NCBI GenBank assembly: GCA_023418595.1
Contig: JAEZZI010000020.1
Location: forward strand, 1-64,000
Reading direction: 5' to 3'
Source: Pseudomonadota bacterium
GTDB lineage: Bacteria; Pseudomonadota; Alphaproteobacteria; Sphingomonadales; Sphingomonadaceae
DNA length: 64,000 nt
Under the pieces are notes generated by a model. That model saw only the letters and a program-made list of their open reading frames with translations. It ran no database searches and was not told the DNA's origin. A program made the translations under genes and the position numbers. Below are positions 49,494 through 58,575 of this stretch, piece by piece; positions within the stretch are counted from its first letter, which is position 1; each line of letters opens with the position of its first letter.

Positions 49494-49820
49494 GCAGCGG
49501 TAGATAGGGGGGGTGCGGCCCGGTGCCAAATGGTGCGTGGGCTTGGAGGCCTTCGCTCGACACACCGCGACCCTCACGAGGCGCGACCCGTCCGCCGCGC
49601 GATGCACAATCTGAAAACCGCCTGCATTACCGGATGGGCAAAGGGGACGAAGATGCCAAACGCCTGCACGACATCGTGGCGATCCTCGACGAAGCGACAC
49701 GGCGGGTCGAGCGGCTGTGAACGTCTTTACCGCGACGGCGGCGGTGCCGGCTGCCAATCGCAGCCGGTATTTTCGGCAACTTTCCCGATCATCACTCCGG
49801 CTCTTCGATCGGGGAGACGG
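49494..49820 (+). other. Intergenic stretch with one weak small frame
   Basis: Between rarA and the glycosyltransferase (both minus) only one plus frame is worth mention: 49523-49720, whose end GKGDEDAKRLHDIVAILDEATRRVERL looks protein-like, with ATG 49634 as a shorter start. The upstream part is Arg/Pro-rich noise. It may be a small real gene or chance. No hairpin terminator with T-run is evident. Confidence 0.3.
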
Positions 49821-50966
49821 CTAACTGGGCTTTGCGATCGCGAGATACGCGTCGAGCACTGCCTGATTGATGCGATCCCAAACGAAGCCCCGAGCCTTGA
49901 CATGGCCGTTCGCGCCCAGTCGCTGACGCAGCGCATCGTCCTCGCAAAGCCGCTGGATGGCGTCGGCATAGGCCTTCACGTCGCGCGGGGGAACCAGGAA
50001 CCCGGTCTCGCCTTCGTCGACCAGCCCCACCGCGCCGCTGGCATGCGCGGCGACCACCGGCACGCCGCAGGCCATCGCTTCCAGCGTGACGTTGCCGAAC
50101 GTTTCGGTGACCGAGGGGTTGAAGAAAATATCCATCGACGCGACCGCGCGACCCAGATCGTCGCCGGTCTGGAACCCTGCGAACACCGCATCGGGCACCC
50201 GTTCGGCGAACCAGTCGCGGGCAGGGCCGTCACCGATCACCAGAATCTTGTGCCGGACGCCGCGCGCCTTCAATTCGGCGGCGACTTCGGAAAAAATGTC
50301 GAGGCCCTTTTCCAGCACCAGCCGGCCCAGGAACGACACCGCAACCTCGTCGTCGGCGATGCCCAGCGAGCGCCGCCATTCCAGGCTGCGGCGTTCCGGC
50401 TTGAAACGGTCGTGATTCACCCCGCGCGACCAGATGCTGATCGGCGTCGTCACCCCCCAGTCGCGCACCAGCTTCTGCATCCCGCGCCCCGGCACGACGA
50501 CATGATCGACCCGATTGTAGAATCGCTTCGACAGATAGACCGCCAGCGGCTCGAGAAAGCCAATGCCGTAATAGCGCGGATAGGTTTCGAACCGCGTGTG
50601 CAGCGATGCGAGGCACGGAATGCCATTGTCGCGCGCGTAGCTCACCGCGCGGTGGCCGGTCACATCGGGGGCGGAGACGTGGATGAGGTTGGGCTTGTAA
50701 GCCGCCAGATCGTCGCGGACGCTTTGCGGCAGCCCCTTGCCCAGCCGATATTCTCCGCGCCCGCCGGGCAGCGCATAAGCGGGCACATCGACCAGATCGC
50801 CGGTCGGCGGAAATGCCGGTTCGGGCACCGTCGGCGAATAGACGCGCAGGGTCACGCCCGCATCGAGCAGGTGCCGCGCCAGCATGTTGAGCGCCTGGTT
50901 CGCACCATCGCGGACATAATTATAGTTGCCGCTGAACATGGCCAGGCGGAGGTCGGTCGGCTTCAT
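49821..50966 (-). CDS. Glycosyltransferase family 4
   Basis: 381 residues. GT-B fold: N-terminal LAMFSGNYNYVRDGANQALNML and LIHVSAPDVTGHRAVSYAR; C-terminal nucleotide-sugar domain VSFLGRLVLEKGLDIF, ILVIGDGPARDWF, and FFNPSVTETFGNVTLEAMACGVPVVAAHASG with the GT4 E-x7-E motif. Resembles alpha-mannosyl/glycosyl transferases acting on lipids (SqdX/GtfA-like). Substrate cannot be read from sequence. Confidence 0.85.
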   Translation of the reverse strand: MKPTDLRLAMFSGNYNYVRDGANQALNMLARHLLDAGVTLRVYSPTVPEPAFPPTGDLVDVPAYALPGGRGEYRLGKGLPQSVRDDLAAYKPNLIHVSAPDVTGHRAVSYARDNGIPCLASLHTRFETYPRYYGIGFLEPLAVYLSKRFYNRVDHVVVPGRGMQKLVRDWGVTTPISIWSRGVNHDRFKPERRSLEWRRSLGIADDEVAVSFLGRLVLEKGLDIFSEVAAELKARGVRHKILVIGDGPARDWFAERVPDAVFAGFQTGDDLGRAVASMDIFFNPSVTETFGNVTLEAMACGVPVVAAHASGAVGLVDEGETGFLVPPRDVKAYADAIQRLCEDDALRQRLGANGHVKARGFVWDRINQAVLDAYLAIAKPS

Positions 50967-51069
50967 GGGGCGCGGCCATAGCCGACGCGGTTGCCAAACG
51001 CCAACGGAACGAAAGGGGCGCGATTCCGGTTGTCGGCGAACACAACGACTGGGAGCGATGATTTTTACG

Positions 51070-51288
51070 ATGTCGAACGGCTATCGCAAGGGCGCGAACG
51101 TGCGCTGGAACTGGGGTGACGGCACCGCGACCGGCAAGATCGAAGAGCGGTTTGAGCGGCGCGTCCAGCGCACTCTGAAAGGATCGAAGGTTGTCAAGAA
51201 CGGCACGGCGGACAACCCGGCTTACCTGATCGAGCAGGAGGACGGGACGAAGGTGCTGAAACGCGGGTCCGAATTGTCGTCGGCCTGA
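51070..51288 (+). CDS. DUF2945 (HVA1/TUDOR-like) protein
   Basis: 72 residues from ATG 51070. YRKGANVRWNWGDGTATGKI, then KGSKVVKNGTADNPAYLIEQEDGTKVLKRGSEL is the DUF2945 pattern (small SH3/tudor-like barrel, 'hypervirulence associated protein TUDOR domain'). Found widely in bacteria as a lone gene, unknown role. Divergent from the glycosyltransferase gene. Confidence 0.85.
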   Translation: MSNGYRKGANVRWNWGDGTATGKIEERFERRVQRTLKGSKVVKNGTADNPAYLIEQEDGTKVLKRGSELSSA

Positions 51289-51367
51289 CGCGCGCGCCGC
51301 TCGCCTGAACGCAGCCTGCCATAAGCGTTCAGTCTTCCTAACGCTTTCGGTCGTTACGTTTGCCACC

Positions 51368-51628
51368 ATGACCGAAGAGCGGAGCATCGATACCGCCCGG
51401 ACCGGGCAGGATGAGGACACGGCACGGATCGCCGAGATCCTGGCGGCGACGTTCGACGCCGACAATCACGATACGCTGGACGCCGATATCACCCGGCTGA
51501 TGCTGGACCTGTCCACGGAGATGGATCTGGAAGGAATTGCTCTCCGCGCGCAAGGCGACGAACGGTTGCGGACGGTGGTGAAGGCGGTGCTGATGGCGCT
51601 GCGCGATCGCGGGCCGATGAGTGGGTAG
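51368..51628 (+). CDS. Hypothetical protein (86 aa)
   Basis: DTARIAEILAATFDADNHDTLDADITRLMLDLSTEMDLEGIA followed by LRTVVKAVLMALRDRG. All-helical acidic protein; composition is like coding sequence of this genome. Ends just before a palindromic repeat. No recognised family. Confidence 0.6.
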   Translation: MTEERSIDTARTGQDEDTARIAEILAATFDADNHDTLDADITRLMLDLSTEMDLEGIALRAQGDERLRTVVKAVLMALRDRGPMSG

Positions 51629-51643
51629 GACGCGGATTTATTT

Positions 51644-51719
51644 CGTCATTGCGAGCGGAGCGAAGCAATCCATTGGCGGCGCGGTGACGCTGGATTGCTT
51701 CGCTTCGCTCGCAATGACG
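51644..51719. repeat. REP-like palindrome, family 2
   Basis: CGTCATTGCGAGCGGAGCGA at 51644 and onward pairs with TCGCTTCGCTCGCAATGACG ending at 51719; about 28 bases per arm around a short spacer. It is a different sequence family from the repeats at 37,473, 39,559, 55,183 and 62,721. Lies between convergent genes and may act as a terminator. Confidence 0.8.
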
Positions 51720-51733
51720 ACTGGGTTTTGACG

Positions 51734-52048
51734 CTAGCGAGTAAGGAACAGCGCGATCCAGACGGTCGGCTGTTCGGGGTCGGTCCAGATCACGCGGTGG
51801 CGGCAATGGGCGGAGATGAACAGATGGTCGCCGGTCGAGAGCGAGACTTCCCCGCGATCCTCAAGCCATAACCGCGCGGCACCTTCTGCGATATAGACCC
51901 ATTCGTCCTCGGCCTGATCGTAGGTTTCGCCGTCCGGGGTGACATGGCCGCGGGATTCGATGCGTTCGACCCGGACGCCGGGGCGGGCGAGGAGCGTGGT
52001 GACAGTTTCGCCGGTTTCGATGGCTGTCAACCGCGCCTCCGAGCTCAC
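51734..52048 (-). CDS. Cupin-domain protein
   Basis: 104 residues: VERIESRGHVTPDGETYDQAEDEWVYIAEGAARLWL, then SLSTGDHLFISAHCRHRV. This is a single cupin (G(X)5HXH-like first motif replaced by an acidic EDEW box, second motif G..P/S...HRV). Often annotated as cupin or phosphoribosylaminoimidazole carboxylase-like. Substrate unknown. Confidence 0.8.
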   Translation of the reverse strand: MSSEARLTAIETGETVTTLLARPGVRVERIESRGHVTPDGETYDQAEDEWVYIAEGAARLWLEDRGEVSLSTGDHLFISAHCRHRVIWTDPEQPTVWIALFLTR

Positions 52049-52131
52049 CCAGATACGCCATCGCTATTCCCGCTTTCGCGGAGATGACGGTCAAAAGAGC
52101 TTTGAACACAGGTAAGCGAGCGTGCTCAGCC

Positions 52132-53034
52132 TCAGGCCGGCAACAACCGCCGGTCGCTTGCAAGCCGCATCATCGCCTTTTGCAGCTTTTCGAACGCGCG
52201 AACCTCGATCTGGCGGACGCGTTCGCGGCTGACGCCGTACACTTGAGACAATTCCTCGAGCGTCTTGGGATCGTCGGTCAGGCGGCGTTCGGTCAGGATG
52301 TGGCGTTCGCGATCGTTCAGATCGTCCATCGCCTCGACCAGCATGCCGTGGCGCACATCGGCTTCCTGTTCCTCGGCAACCACCTGATCCTGCAGGGGCG
52401 CGTCGTCCTGCAACCAGTCCTGCCACTGACCCTCGCCATCCTCTCGCATCGAGACGTTGAGCGAGGTGTCGCCGCCCATCGCCATGCGGCGGTTCATGCT
52501 GGTGACTTCGGCCTCGGTCACGCCCAGGTCGGTCGCGATCTTGGTCAGGTCTTCGGGTTTCAGGTCGCCGTCCTCGAACGCGTCAAGCTTGGCCTTCATC
52601 CGGCGCAGGTTGAAAAACAGCTTTTTCTGCGCGGCAGTGGTGCCCATCTTCACCAGCGACCAGCTGCGCAGGATGAACTCCTGGATCGACGCCCTGATCC
52701 ACCACATCGCATAGGTGGCCAGACGGAAACCCCGGTCGGGCTCGAATTTCTTCACGCCCTGCATCAGGCCGATATTGCCTTCGGAAATCAGCTCGCTGAC
52801 CGGCAGGCCGTATCCGCGATAGCCCATTGCGATCTTGGCGACGAGCCGCAGGTGCGACGTCACCAGCTGCGCGGCGGCATCGGGATCGCCATGTTCCTGA
52901 AACCGCTTCGCGAGCATATATTCCTGCTCGGGCGCGAGGATCGGGAATTTCTTGATCTCCGCCAGATAGCGGTTGAGGCTCGCCTCGTTGCCGAGGGCGG
53001 GGATCGTCGCGGGGACGTTGCTGCCGCTGGCCAT
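52132..53034 (-). CDS. rpoH: RNA polymerase sigma factor RpoH (sigma-32)
   Basis: 300 residues from ATG 53034, preceded by AAGGGAGTG. Region 2: EGNIGLMQGVKKFEPDRGFRLATYAMWWIRASIQEFILRSWSLVKMGTT, with the RpoH box around QKKLFFNLRRMK; region 4: RERHILTERRLTDDPKTLEELSQVYGVSRERVRQIE. Directs heat-shock transcription. Many alphaproteobacteria have two RpoH copies; only one is in the window. Confidence 0.95.
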   Translation of the reverse strand: MASGSNVPATIPALGNEASLNRYLAEIKKFPILAPEQEYMLAKRFQEHGDPDAAAQLVTSHLRLVAKIAMGYRGYGLPVSELISEGNIGLMQGVKKFEPDRGFRLATYAMWWIRASIQEFILRSWSLVKMGTTAAQKKLFFNLRRMKAKLDAFEDGDLKPEDLTKIATDLGVTEAEVTSMNRRMAMGGDTSLNVSMREDGEGQWQDWLQDDAPLQDQVVAEEQEADVRHGMLVEAMDDLNDRERHILTERRLTDDPKTLEELSQVYGVSRERVRQIEVRAFEKLQKAMMRLASDRRLLPA

Positions 53035-53089
53035 GATCTTCACTCCCTTGGTTGGATGCGCGGACCTCTCGCGGTCGCAGCATCGGACT

Positions 53090-54037
53090 CTATACGTCAA
53101 GCTGCTTGAACAGTTCCTGCATGTCGTCGGGCATTTCGCTATCGAACGACAAAGCGGTGCTATTTATGGGATGGATGAACCCCAGCCGCGCGGCGTGCAA
53201 GGCCTGACGCCGGAAACCGATCGTTTCCAGCATCTGGCGGTGCGACGGGCGCGTCTTGCCGTAAACCGGGTCGCCGACCAGCGGATGGCCGATCGACGCC
53301 ATATGCACGCGCACCTGATGCGTGCGCCCGGTTTCCAGCCGACATTCGACAAGCGCGGCGTCCTTCAATGCCTTGGTCAGCGTCCAGTGCGTCACCGCGC
53401 GTTTGCCCGATGCGACGATCGCCACCTTCTTGCGATTGTGCGGGCTGCGCGCGAGCGGCGCATCGACGGTGCCGCCGCCGGTCAGGATGCGGCCCGACAC
53501 GATCGCCTGATAGCGGCGATCGACGCTGTGCGCCTTGAACTGGCGTGCCAGTCCTTCGTGCGCGCGATCGGTCTTGGCAATGACCAGCAGGCCGGACGTA
53601 TCCTTGTCGATGCGGTGCACGATGCCGGGTCGCGCCACCCCGCCGATCCCCGACAACGAGCCCTGACAATGGTGGAGAAGCGCATTGACCAGCGTCCCGT
53701 CGAGATTGCCCGCGGCGGGATGCACGACCAGCCCGGCGGGCTTGTCGACGACGATCAGATGCTCGTCCTCATAAGCGATGACGAGCGGGATATCCTGCGC
53801 CACATTATGCGCGGGCGCGGGATCGGGAACGACCACCCGATAGGTGCCGCCGCCCGTCAGTTTCTTCGCAGGATCGCGGATCAGGCCGTCCGGCCCGGTG
53901 ACTTGGCCGGTGGAGATCAGCGCCTTCAGCCGTTCGCGCGACAGGGTCGGCACGGCGTCGGCGAGCGCACGGTCCAGCCGCCAGCCCCTGGCCGTATCGG
54001 CGACCTGCGCCTCGATAGTGGAAACCCCCCGGTTCAT
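53090..54037 (-). CDS. RluA-family pseudouridine synthase (RluD-like)
   Basis: 315 residues. N-terminal S4-like RNA-binding domain (WRLDRALADAVPTLSRERLKALI). Catalytic motif GIVHRIDKDTSGLLVIAKTD with the nucleophilic Asp; VVDKPAGLVVHPA and C-terminal GRTHQVRVHMASIGHPLVGD. Modifies uridines in rRNA; RluD-type by layout. It lies 56 bases before rpoH on the same strand, so they may be cotranscribed. Confidence 0.9.
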   Translation of the reverse strand: MNRGVSTIEAQVADTARGWRLDRALADAVPTLSRERLKALISTGQVTGPDGLIRDPAKKLTGGGTYRVVVPDPAPAHNVAQDIPLVIAYEDEHLIVVDKPAGLVVHPAAGNLDGTLVNALLHHCQGSLSGIGGVARPGIVHRIDKDTSGLLVIAKTDRAHEGLARQFKAHSVDRRYQAIVSGRILTGGGTVDAPLARSPHNRKKVAIVASGKRAVTHWTLTKALKDAALVECRLETGRTHQVRVHMASIGHPLVGDPVYGKTRPSHRQMLETIGFRRQALHAARLGFIHPINSTALSFDSEMPDDMQELFKQLDV

Positions 54038-54055
54038 TGGCTAACTCAGATGGGG

Positions 54056-54541
54056 ATGACGCCGCGCCTTTCAAGCAAGACCCTGATCGATCTTTTTGCG
54101 GCTGCGGACGCCTCCCCGAATGCGGAAATTTGTGGGCTGTTGCTGGCGGACGGCGGGCAGGTGGTGTCGGCTAGACCTGCGCGGAACGTCGCGCGCGACC
54201 CGTCGCGGTTTTTCGAGATCGATCCCGCAATCCTGATCGCCGCGCATCGGGCTGCGCGAGACGGCGGCCCGGCGATCCTCGGTCATTATCACTCGCATCC
54301 TGCCGGCAATCCCGCTCCGTCGCCGCGCGACGCCGCCGATGCCGCGCCCGACGGGTCGCTATGGCTGATCCTGACGCGCGACCGGGCACGGCTATGGCGC
54401 GCCGTGCCGCACGGACAGGTGCATGGCCGGTTCGATGCGGTTGCTTTCGAGTGCGCGACTGTTAATCGGGTGGTGCCCGGCGTGCGATGCGTGTCGCGGG
54501 TGGAGGGGTCGCAAGCCTGGAGCCTGAATTTTGACGATTGA
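54056..54541 (+). CDS. M67-family JAMM metallopeptidase-like protein
   Basis: 161 residues from ATG 54056 (ATG 54050 also possible). JAB1/MPN-like: NAEICGLLLADGGQVVSARPARNVA, DPAILIAAHRAARDGGPAILGHYHSHPAGNPAPSPRDAADAA carries the JAMM zinc site HSHP(x)nPSxxD, then WLILTRD. Family members cut isopeptide or sulphur-carrier bonds. Divergent from the rluD-like gene; end overlaps chpT by 11 bases. Confidence 0.8.
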   Translation: MTPRLSSKTLIDLFAAADASPNAEICGLLLADGGQVVSARPARNVARDPSRFFEIDPAILIAAHRAARDGGPAILGHYHSHPAGNPAPSPRDAADAAPDGSLWLILTRDRARLWRAVPHGQVHGRFDAVAFECATVNRVVPGVRCVSRVEGSQAWSLNFDD

Positions 54542-55175
54542 ACCGACCGATTTCGCCAGCCTGCTATGCTCGCGCCTGTGCCATGACCTGCTCAGCCCGG
54601 TGGGCGCGCTCAACAACGGGCTGGAATTGCTGGCCGACGAACAAGACCCCGAAATGCGCAAGCGTTGCCTGGAATTGCTGGCCGACAGCGCGCGGGCGTC
54701 GGCGAACAAGCTCAAATTTTTCCGCCTGGCGTTTGGTGCGGCGGGCGGTTTCGGCGAGACGGTCGATACGCGCGAGGCGAAGAACGCGATCGAGGGGCTG
54801 TTTTCGGACAATAGCCGCCTGACCATCGGCTGGATGGTCGCCGAGCCGGTGCTACCCAAACAGGCGATCAAGGTGCTGCTCAACCTGGCGCTGATCGGCG
54901 GCGACGCGCTGGTGCGCGGCGGGCAGCTCGATATCGGCGCCGAACAGGTGGAGGGCGGGATCGAAATCGTGATCCGTGCGGACGGACCGCGCATCGTGCT
55001 CGATTCCGAATTGCGCGATGCGCTGTCGGGGGCGCGCGGCGATGCGGGCATGACTCCGCGCGCGGCGGCGGCGCATCTGGTCCACGCGCTGGTCGCGCAG
55101 GGCGGGGGATCGCTCCAGGTGTCGCCGCCCGACAGCGAAGTGCTGTTGTTCGGCGCGACGCTGAATGCGCAGTGA
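54531..55175 (+). CDS. chpT: Histidine phosphotransferase ChpT
   Basis: 214 residues from a TTG start that overlaps the JAMM gene. SLLCSRLCHDLLSPVGALNNGLELL with phospho-accepting His18 is the ChpT signature; the second half (LTIGWMVAEPVLPKQAIKVLLNLALIGGDALVRGG) is a degenerate ATPase-like domain. In Caulobacter ChpT passes phosphate from CckA to CtrA and CpdR. Placed directly before the chemotaxis operon with 200 bases of repeat between. Confidence 0.85.
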   Translation: MTIEPTDFASLLCSRLCHDLLSPVGALNNGLELLADEQDPEMRKRCLELLADSARASANKLKFFRLAFGAAGGFGETVDTREAKNAIEGLFSDNSRLTIGWMVAEPVLPKQAIKVLLNLALIGGDALVRGGQLDIGAEQVEGGIEIVIRADGPRIVLDSELRDALSGARGDAGMTPRAAAAHLVHALVAQGGGSLQVSPPDSEVLLFGATLNAQ

Positions 55176-55182
55176 CTCCGTT

Positions 55183-55291
55183 CGTCACCCCGGGCTTGTT
55201 ACGGGCGCCACCAAGCCGCTTGCGCTGACCTCAGCGCCTCTCGCGTTTTCGCTTGCCGCCTGGTGGACCCCGGAACACGTCCGGGGTGACG
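55183..55291. repeat. REP-like palindrome, family 3
   Basis: CGTCACCCCGGGC at 55183 and TCCGGGGTGACG ending at 55291 are inverted; inside, ACCCCGGAACACGTCCGGGGT is a small hairpin and CCACCA/TGGTGG further pairs. Lies between chpT and cheA. Confidence 0.7.
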
Positions 55292-55375
55292 ATTGGGTTA
55301 CGCATGTAACCACGCGGTAAACTCCGCCTTAACCCTTGATAGGCATGGTCCGCAGCCGGGGAGCGCTGGGACCAG

Positions 55376-57703
55376 ATGGACGATCTGCTACAGGAATTCA
55401 TTGCCGAAACGCGCGAGACGCTGGAGGCGTTGTCGGGCGAGATCGTCGCGTGGGAAGCCGCGCCGGACGATCGTGCGCGGCTCGATGCGATTTTCCGCTT
55501 CGTGCATACGGTGAAGGGCAGTTGCGGCTTTCTCGACCTGCCGCGCCTCGAAAAACTCGCCCATGCCGCCGAAGACGTGCTGGCGCAGGTCCGCGACGGC
55601 GAACGCCGCCCCGACCACGCGCTGGTCAACGCGGTGCTCGCGATCGTCGATCGGATCGGCGAGATCGTCGAGGCGATCGACACGGGCGCCGCGCTCGACG
55701 ATTCGGGCGAGGAATTGCTGATCGCCGCCTTGGCAGAGGGTGCTGCCGGTCCGGCCCCTGCGCCGCACGCAATGGCCGTCGCCCAGCGTGCGCCTTCGCG
55801 CAGCGTGCGGCTGTCGGTCGATCTGCTCGACCGGATGATGGGCGGCATGTCCGACATGGTGCTGGCGCGCAACGAACTTTCCCGGCGTCTGCGCGAACAG
55901 AGCGTCGATCCGGCGATCGAGGCGGCGCTGGAGCGCATGTCTGCGACCGTATCCGACCTGCGCGATACAGTCACGCGCACCCGGATGCAGAAGCTCGATG
56001 CCCTGTTTTCGGCGCTTCCCCGCATGGTCCGCGATACGGCGGCCGAGCTCGGCAAATCGGTGACGCTCGTGGTCGAAGGGGCCGACGTCGAACTCGATCG
56101 CGAGATGATCGAGGTGATGCGCGATCCGCTGGTCCACATCATCCGCAACGCGATCGACCACGGGCTGGAAACGCCCGACGAACGCGCCACCGCAGGCAAG
56201 CGGCCCAACGGGCGGCTGGTCGTCAGCGCGCGCCAGTCGGGCAACCAGATCATCATCGAAGTCGCCGACGACGGACGCGGCATCGATGTCGACCGCGTCA
56301 TCGCCAAGCTGGCGAGCCAGGGCCGCGATGCGGCGGCATTGCGCGCGCTGCCGGAAAAGGCGCAGCTCGGGCTGATTTTTGAACCCGGTTTGACGACCAA
56401 GGACGCGGTCACCGCGATTTCGGGTCGCGGCGTCGGCATGGATGTGGTGCGATCGTCGATCGACCAGATCGGCGGGCGGCTCGATCTCGACAACCGGCCC
56501 GGCCAGGGCCTTTCGATCGCGATCCATGTGCCGCTGACACTGTCGATCATGTCGACCATCGTCGTCGATGTGCGCGGCCACCGCTTCGCCATCGCGCGCC
56601 AGGCGATCGAGGAAATCGTATCGACTGGCGGAGAGGCGATCCGCATCGACCGGCTGGGCAGCGCGACCGTCGCCACCGTGCGCGACCGCCGCCTGCCGCT
56701 GATTGATCTGGCAGGATTGCTGGGGCTGGCCGAAAGCGGACCCGGCGAGGCATCGTCGATGCTGGTCATCGTCAATCTGGGCAATGGCAGTTGCGCGCTG
56801 GGCGTGGACGGCGTGATCGACAATGAGGAACTGGTCATCAAGCCCGCCGCGCCGGCAGTGATGGCAGCCGGCGTCTATGCCGGACAGACGCTGCCCGACA
56901 GCGGGTTGCCGATGCTGCTGCTCGATTGTGCGGGCGTGGCGAGTGCTGCCGGACTGCGGTTCGACCGCGACATTTTCGTTGGCGAGGACGCCGAGGCGGA
57001 CGAACCCGAAGAACCCGCCGTGCCGATGCTGCTGTTCGACGATCTCGACCGCCGACGCCGCGCGGTGCCGCTGGTCGCTGTCGACAGAATCGAACAGGTC
57101 GGATGCGAACAGGTCCAGCAGTCGGGCGGGCGCCTGCGGCTGTCGATCGACGGGCGGCTGATCCCGTTGTTCGCAACGGGCGAACTGGGCGCCGACCGCG
57201 GCCATGTATCGGTGTTGCGACTGAGCGACGGTACCGCCGAATGCGCCTATGCGGTCGCATCGGCGGTCGATATCGTCGATCATCGGGGCGATATCGTCAC
57301 CGCCGACGGCGACGGGCCGATTGCGGGCGTGGCACTGATCGGGAGCGACCCGGTCGAGGTGATCGACCCGTTGTGGATATTGTCCGACCTGCCCCACACC
57401 GTCGCCGATACCGGAGTTGCGCCGTTGTGCCTGATTGCGGGCGAGGATGAGGGCTGGGCGCGGATGTTCCTGCGTCCGCTGATCGAGCGGGCGGGCTACC
57501 GCGTTGCGACCCGCGCCGCGCCGGGCGAACTGCCCGCACTGGTGCTCGCCACCGACGAGGCGACCGAGGTTCCCGATATTGGCGTGCCGATAATCCGGCT
57601 GGCGACCAGGCCGGGGCGGGGCGACTGCATCTATCGCTATGACCGGGCGACGCTGGTGGCGGCCTTGTCGGCCCTGCCTGTGGTGGCGAAGGGAGCCGCG
57701 TGA
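55376..57703 (+). CDS. cheA: Chemotaxis histidine kinase CheA with extra C-terminal domains
   Basis: 775 residues. Hpt domain (FRFVHTVKGSC, His44), dimerisation P3, ATPase P4 (DPLVHIIRNAIDHGLE, DDGRGID, SGRGVGMDVV), and a CheW-like domain ~390-520 (FAIARQAIEEIV; RRLPLIDLAGLLG). No P2 domain is visible. A second CheW-like part (~540-660) follows, and the last ~85 residues (LCLIAGEDEGWARMFLRPLI ... VPIIRLATRPG) look like a receiver without its phospho-Asp. Autophosphorylates and passes phosphate to CheY and CheB. Overlaps cheW. Confidence 0.9.
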   Translation: MDDLLQEFIAETRETLEALSGEIVAWEAAPDDRARLDAIFRFVHTVKGSCGFLDLPRLEKLAHAAEDVLAQVRDGERRPDHALVNAVLAIVDRIGEIVEAIDTGAALDDSGEELLIAALAEGAAGPAPAPHAMAVAQRAPSRSVRLSVDLLDRMMGGMSDMVLARNELSRRLREQSVDPAIEAALERMSATVSDLRDTVTRTRMQKLDALFSALPRMVRDTAAELGKSVTLVVEGADVELDREMIEVMRDPLVHIIRNAIDHGLETPDERATAGKRPNGRLVVSARQSGNQIIIEVADDGRGIDVDRVIAKLASQGRDAAALRALPEKAQLGLIFEPGLTTKDAVTAISGRGVGMDVVRSSIDQIGGRLDLDNRPGQGLSIAIHVPLTLSIMSTIVVDVRGHRFAIARQAIEEIVSTGGEAIRIDRLGSATVATVRDRRLPLIDLAGLLGLAESGPGEASSMLVIVNLGNGSCALGVDGVIDNEELVIKPAAPAVMAAGVYAGQTLPDSGLPMLLLDCAGVASAAGLRFDRDIFVGEDAEADEPEEPAVPMLLFDDLDRRRRAVPLVAVDRIEQVGCEQVQQSGGRLRLSIDGRLIPLFATGELGADRGHVSVLRLSDGTAECAYAVASAVDIVDHRGDIVTADGDGPIAGVALIGSDPVEVIDPLWILSDLPHTVADTGVAPLCLIAGEDEGWARMFLRPLIERAGYRVATRAAPGELPALVLATDEATEVPDIGVPIIRLATRPGRGDCIYRYDRATLVAALSALPVVAKGAA

Positions 57704-58134
57704 TGGCCGAATTGTTCCTGATTGCCGAACTCGCCGGACGGCGCGTGGCGTTTCCGTCGAGCCACGTCGAATCGGTGGTCGATGTCGGGGAGATCGTGCC
57801 GGTGCCGCGCGTCGCGCCCGCGGTCGGCGGGGTTGCCGCGCTGCGCAGCCGGGTGGTGACGGTGATCGACAGCCGCGTGGCGCTGGGCATGGCGCGCGAC
57901 ACGCGGGTTCGTAAACGCGCGGTGGTCGCTGCGGTCGAAGGGCACAGCTATGCGTTGCTGGTCGATTCGCTCGACGATGTGACCCCACTCGAATGCCAGA
58001 GCGTCGGCAGCGGCGTCGCGCTCGAGCCCGCCTGGCAGCGCGCGGTGTGCGGGCTGGTCGAGCGCGATGGCGAGCCGATTCCGGTGTTGCATCCCGCCGC
58101 GCTGGTGCCGGGCGCCAATGCGGCGCTCGATTAA
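57703..58134 (+). CDS. cheW: Chemotaxis coupling protein CheW
   Basis: 143 residues from ATG 57703, overlapping the cheA stop. AELFLIAELAGRRVAFPSSHVESVVDVGEIVPVPRVAPAVGGVAALRSRVVTVIDSRVALG is the CheW/SH3-like pattern, followed by YALLVDSLDDVTP and IPVLHPAALV. Links receptors to CheA. Confidence 0.85.
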   Translation: MAELFLIAELAGRRVAFPSSHVESVVDVGEIVPVPRVAPAVGGVAALRSRVVTVIDSRVALGMARDTRVRKRAVVAAVEGHSYALLVDSLDDVTPLECQSVGSGVALEPAWQRAVCGLVERDGEPIPVLHPAALVPGANAALD

Positions 58135-58200
58135 CGCGACGCTTACGAAATTCTGTCAGGCATGGTGGCCGGGTCCAGTGCCTTTGGGGGCGTACAACAC

Positions 58201-58566
58201 ATGAAATCCTGTCTGGTCGTCGACGATTCGAAAGTCATCCGCAAGGTTGCACGGCACATCCTCGAAACGCTCGACTTCGAAGTTCGCGAAGCCGCCGACG
58301 GCAAGGAGGCGCTCGACGCCTGCATGGCATCCGCGCCCGACGTGATCCTGCTCGACTGGAACATGCCCGTCATGAACGGCATGGATTTCCTGCGCGCGCT
58401 GCGTGAAACCGATCTGCCGACGCGGCCGAAGGTCGTGTTCTGCACGACGGAGAACGGCATGGCCTACATCCGCGCCGCGATCGAGGCGGGGGCGGACGAA
58501 TATGTGATGAAGCCGTTCGACCGCGAAACGATCGAGAGCAAGCTGCAAATCGTCGGCATGGCGTAA
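58201..58566 (+). CDS. cheY: Chemotaxis response regulator CheY-like
   Basis: 121 residues from ATG 58201. Single receiver: CLVVDDSKVIRK, PDVILLDWNMPVMNGMDFL with the phospho-Asp, VVFCTTENG and EYVMKPFDRETIE with the conserved Lys. No output domain, so it is the diffusible messenger to the motor. Confidence 0.9.
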   Translation: MKSCLVVDDSKVIRKVARHILETLDFEVREAADGKEALDACMASAPDVILLDWNMPVMNGMDFLRALRETDLPTRPKVVFCTTENGMAYIRAAIEAGADEYVMKPFDRETIESKLQIVGMA

Positions 58567-58575
58567 CGCGTTGCG

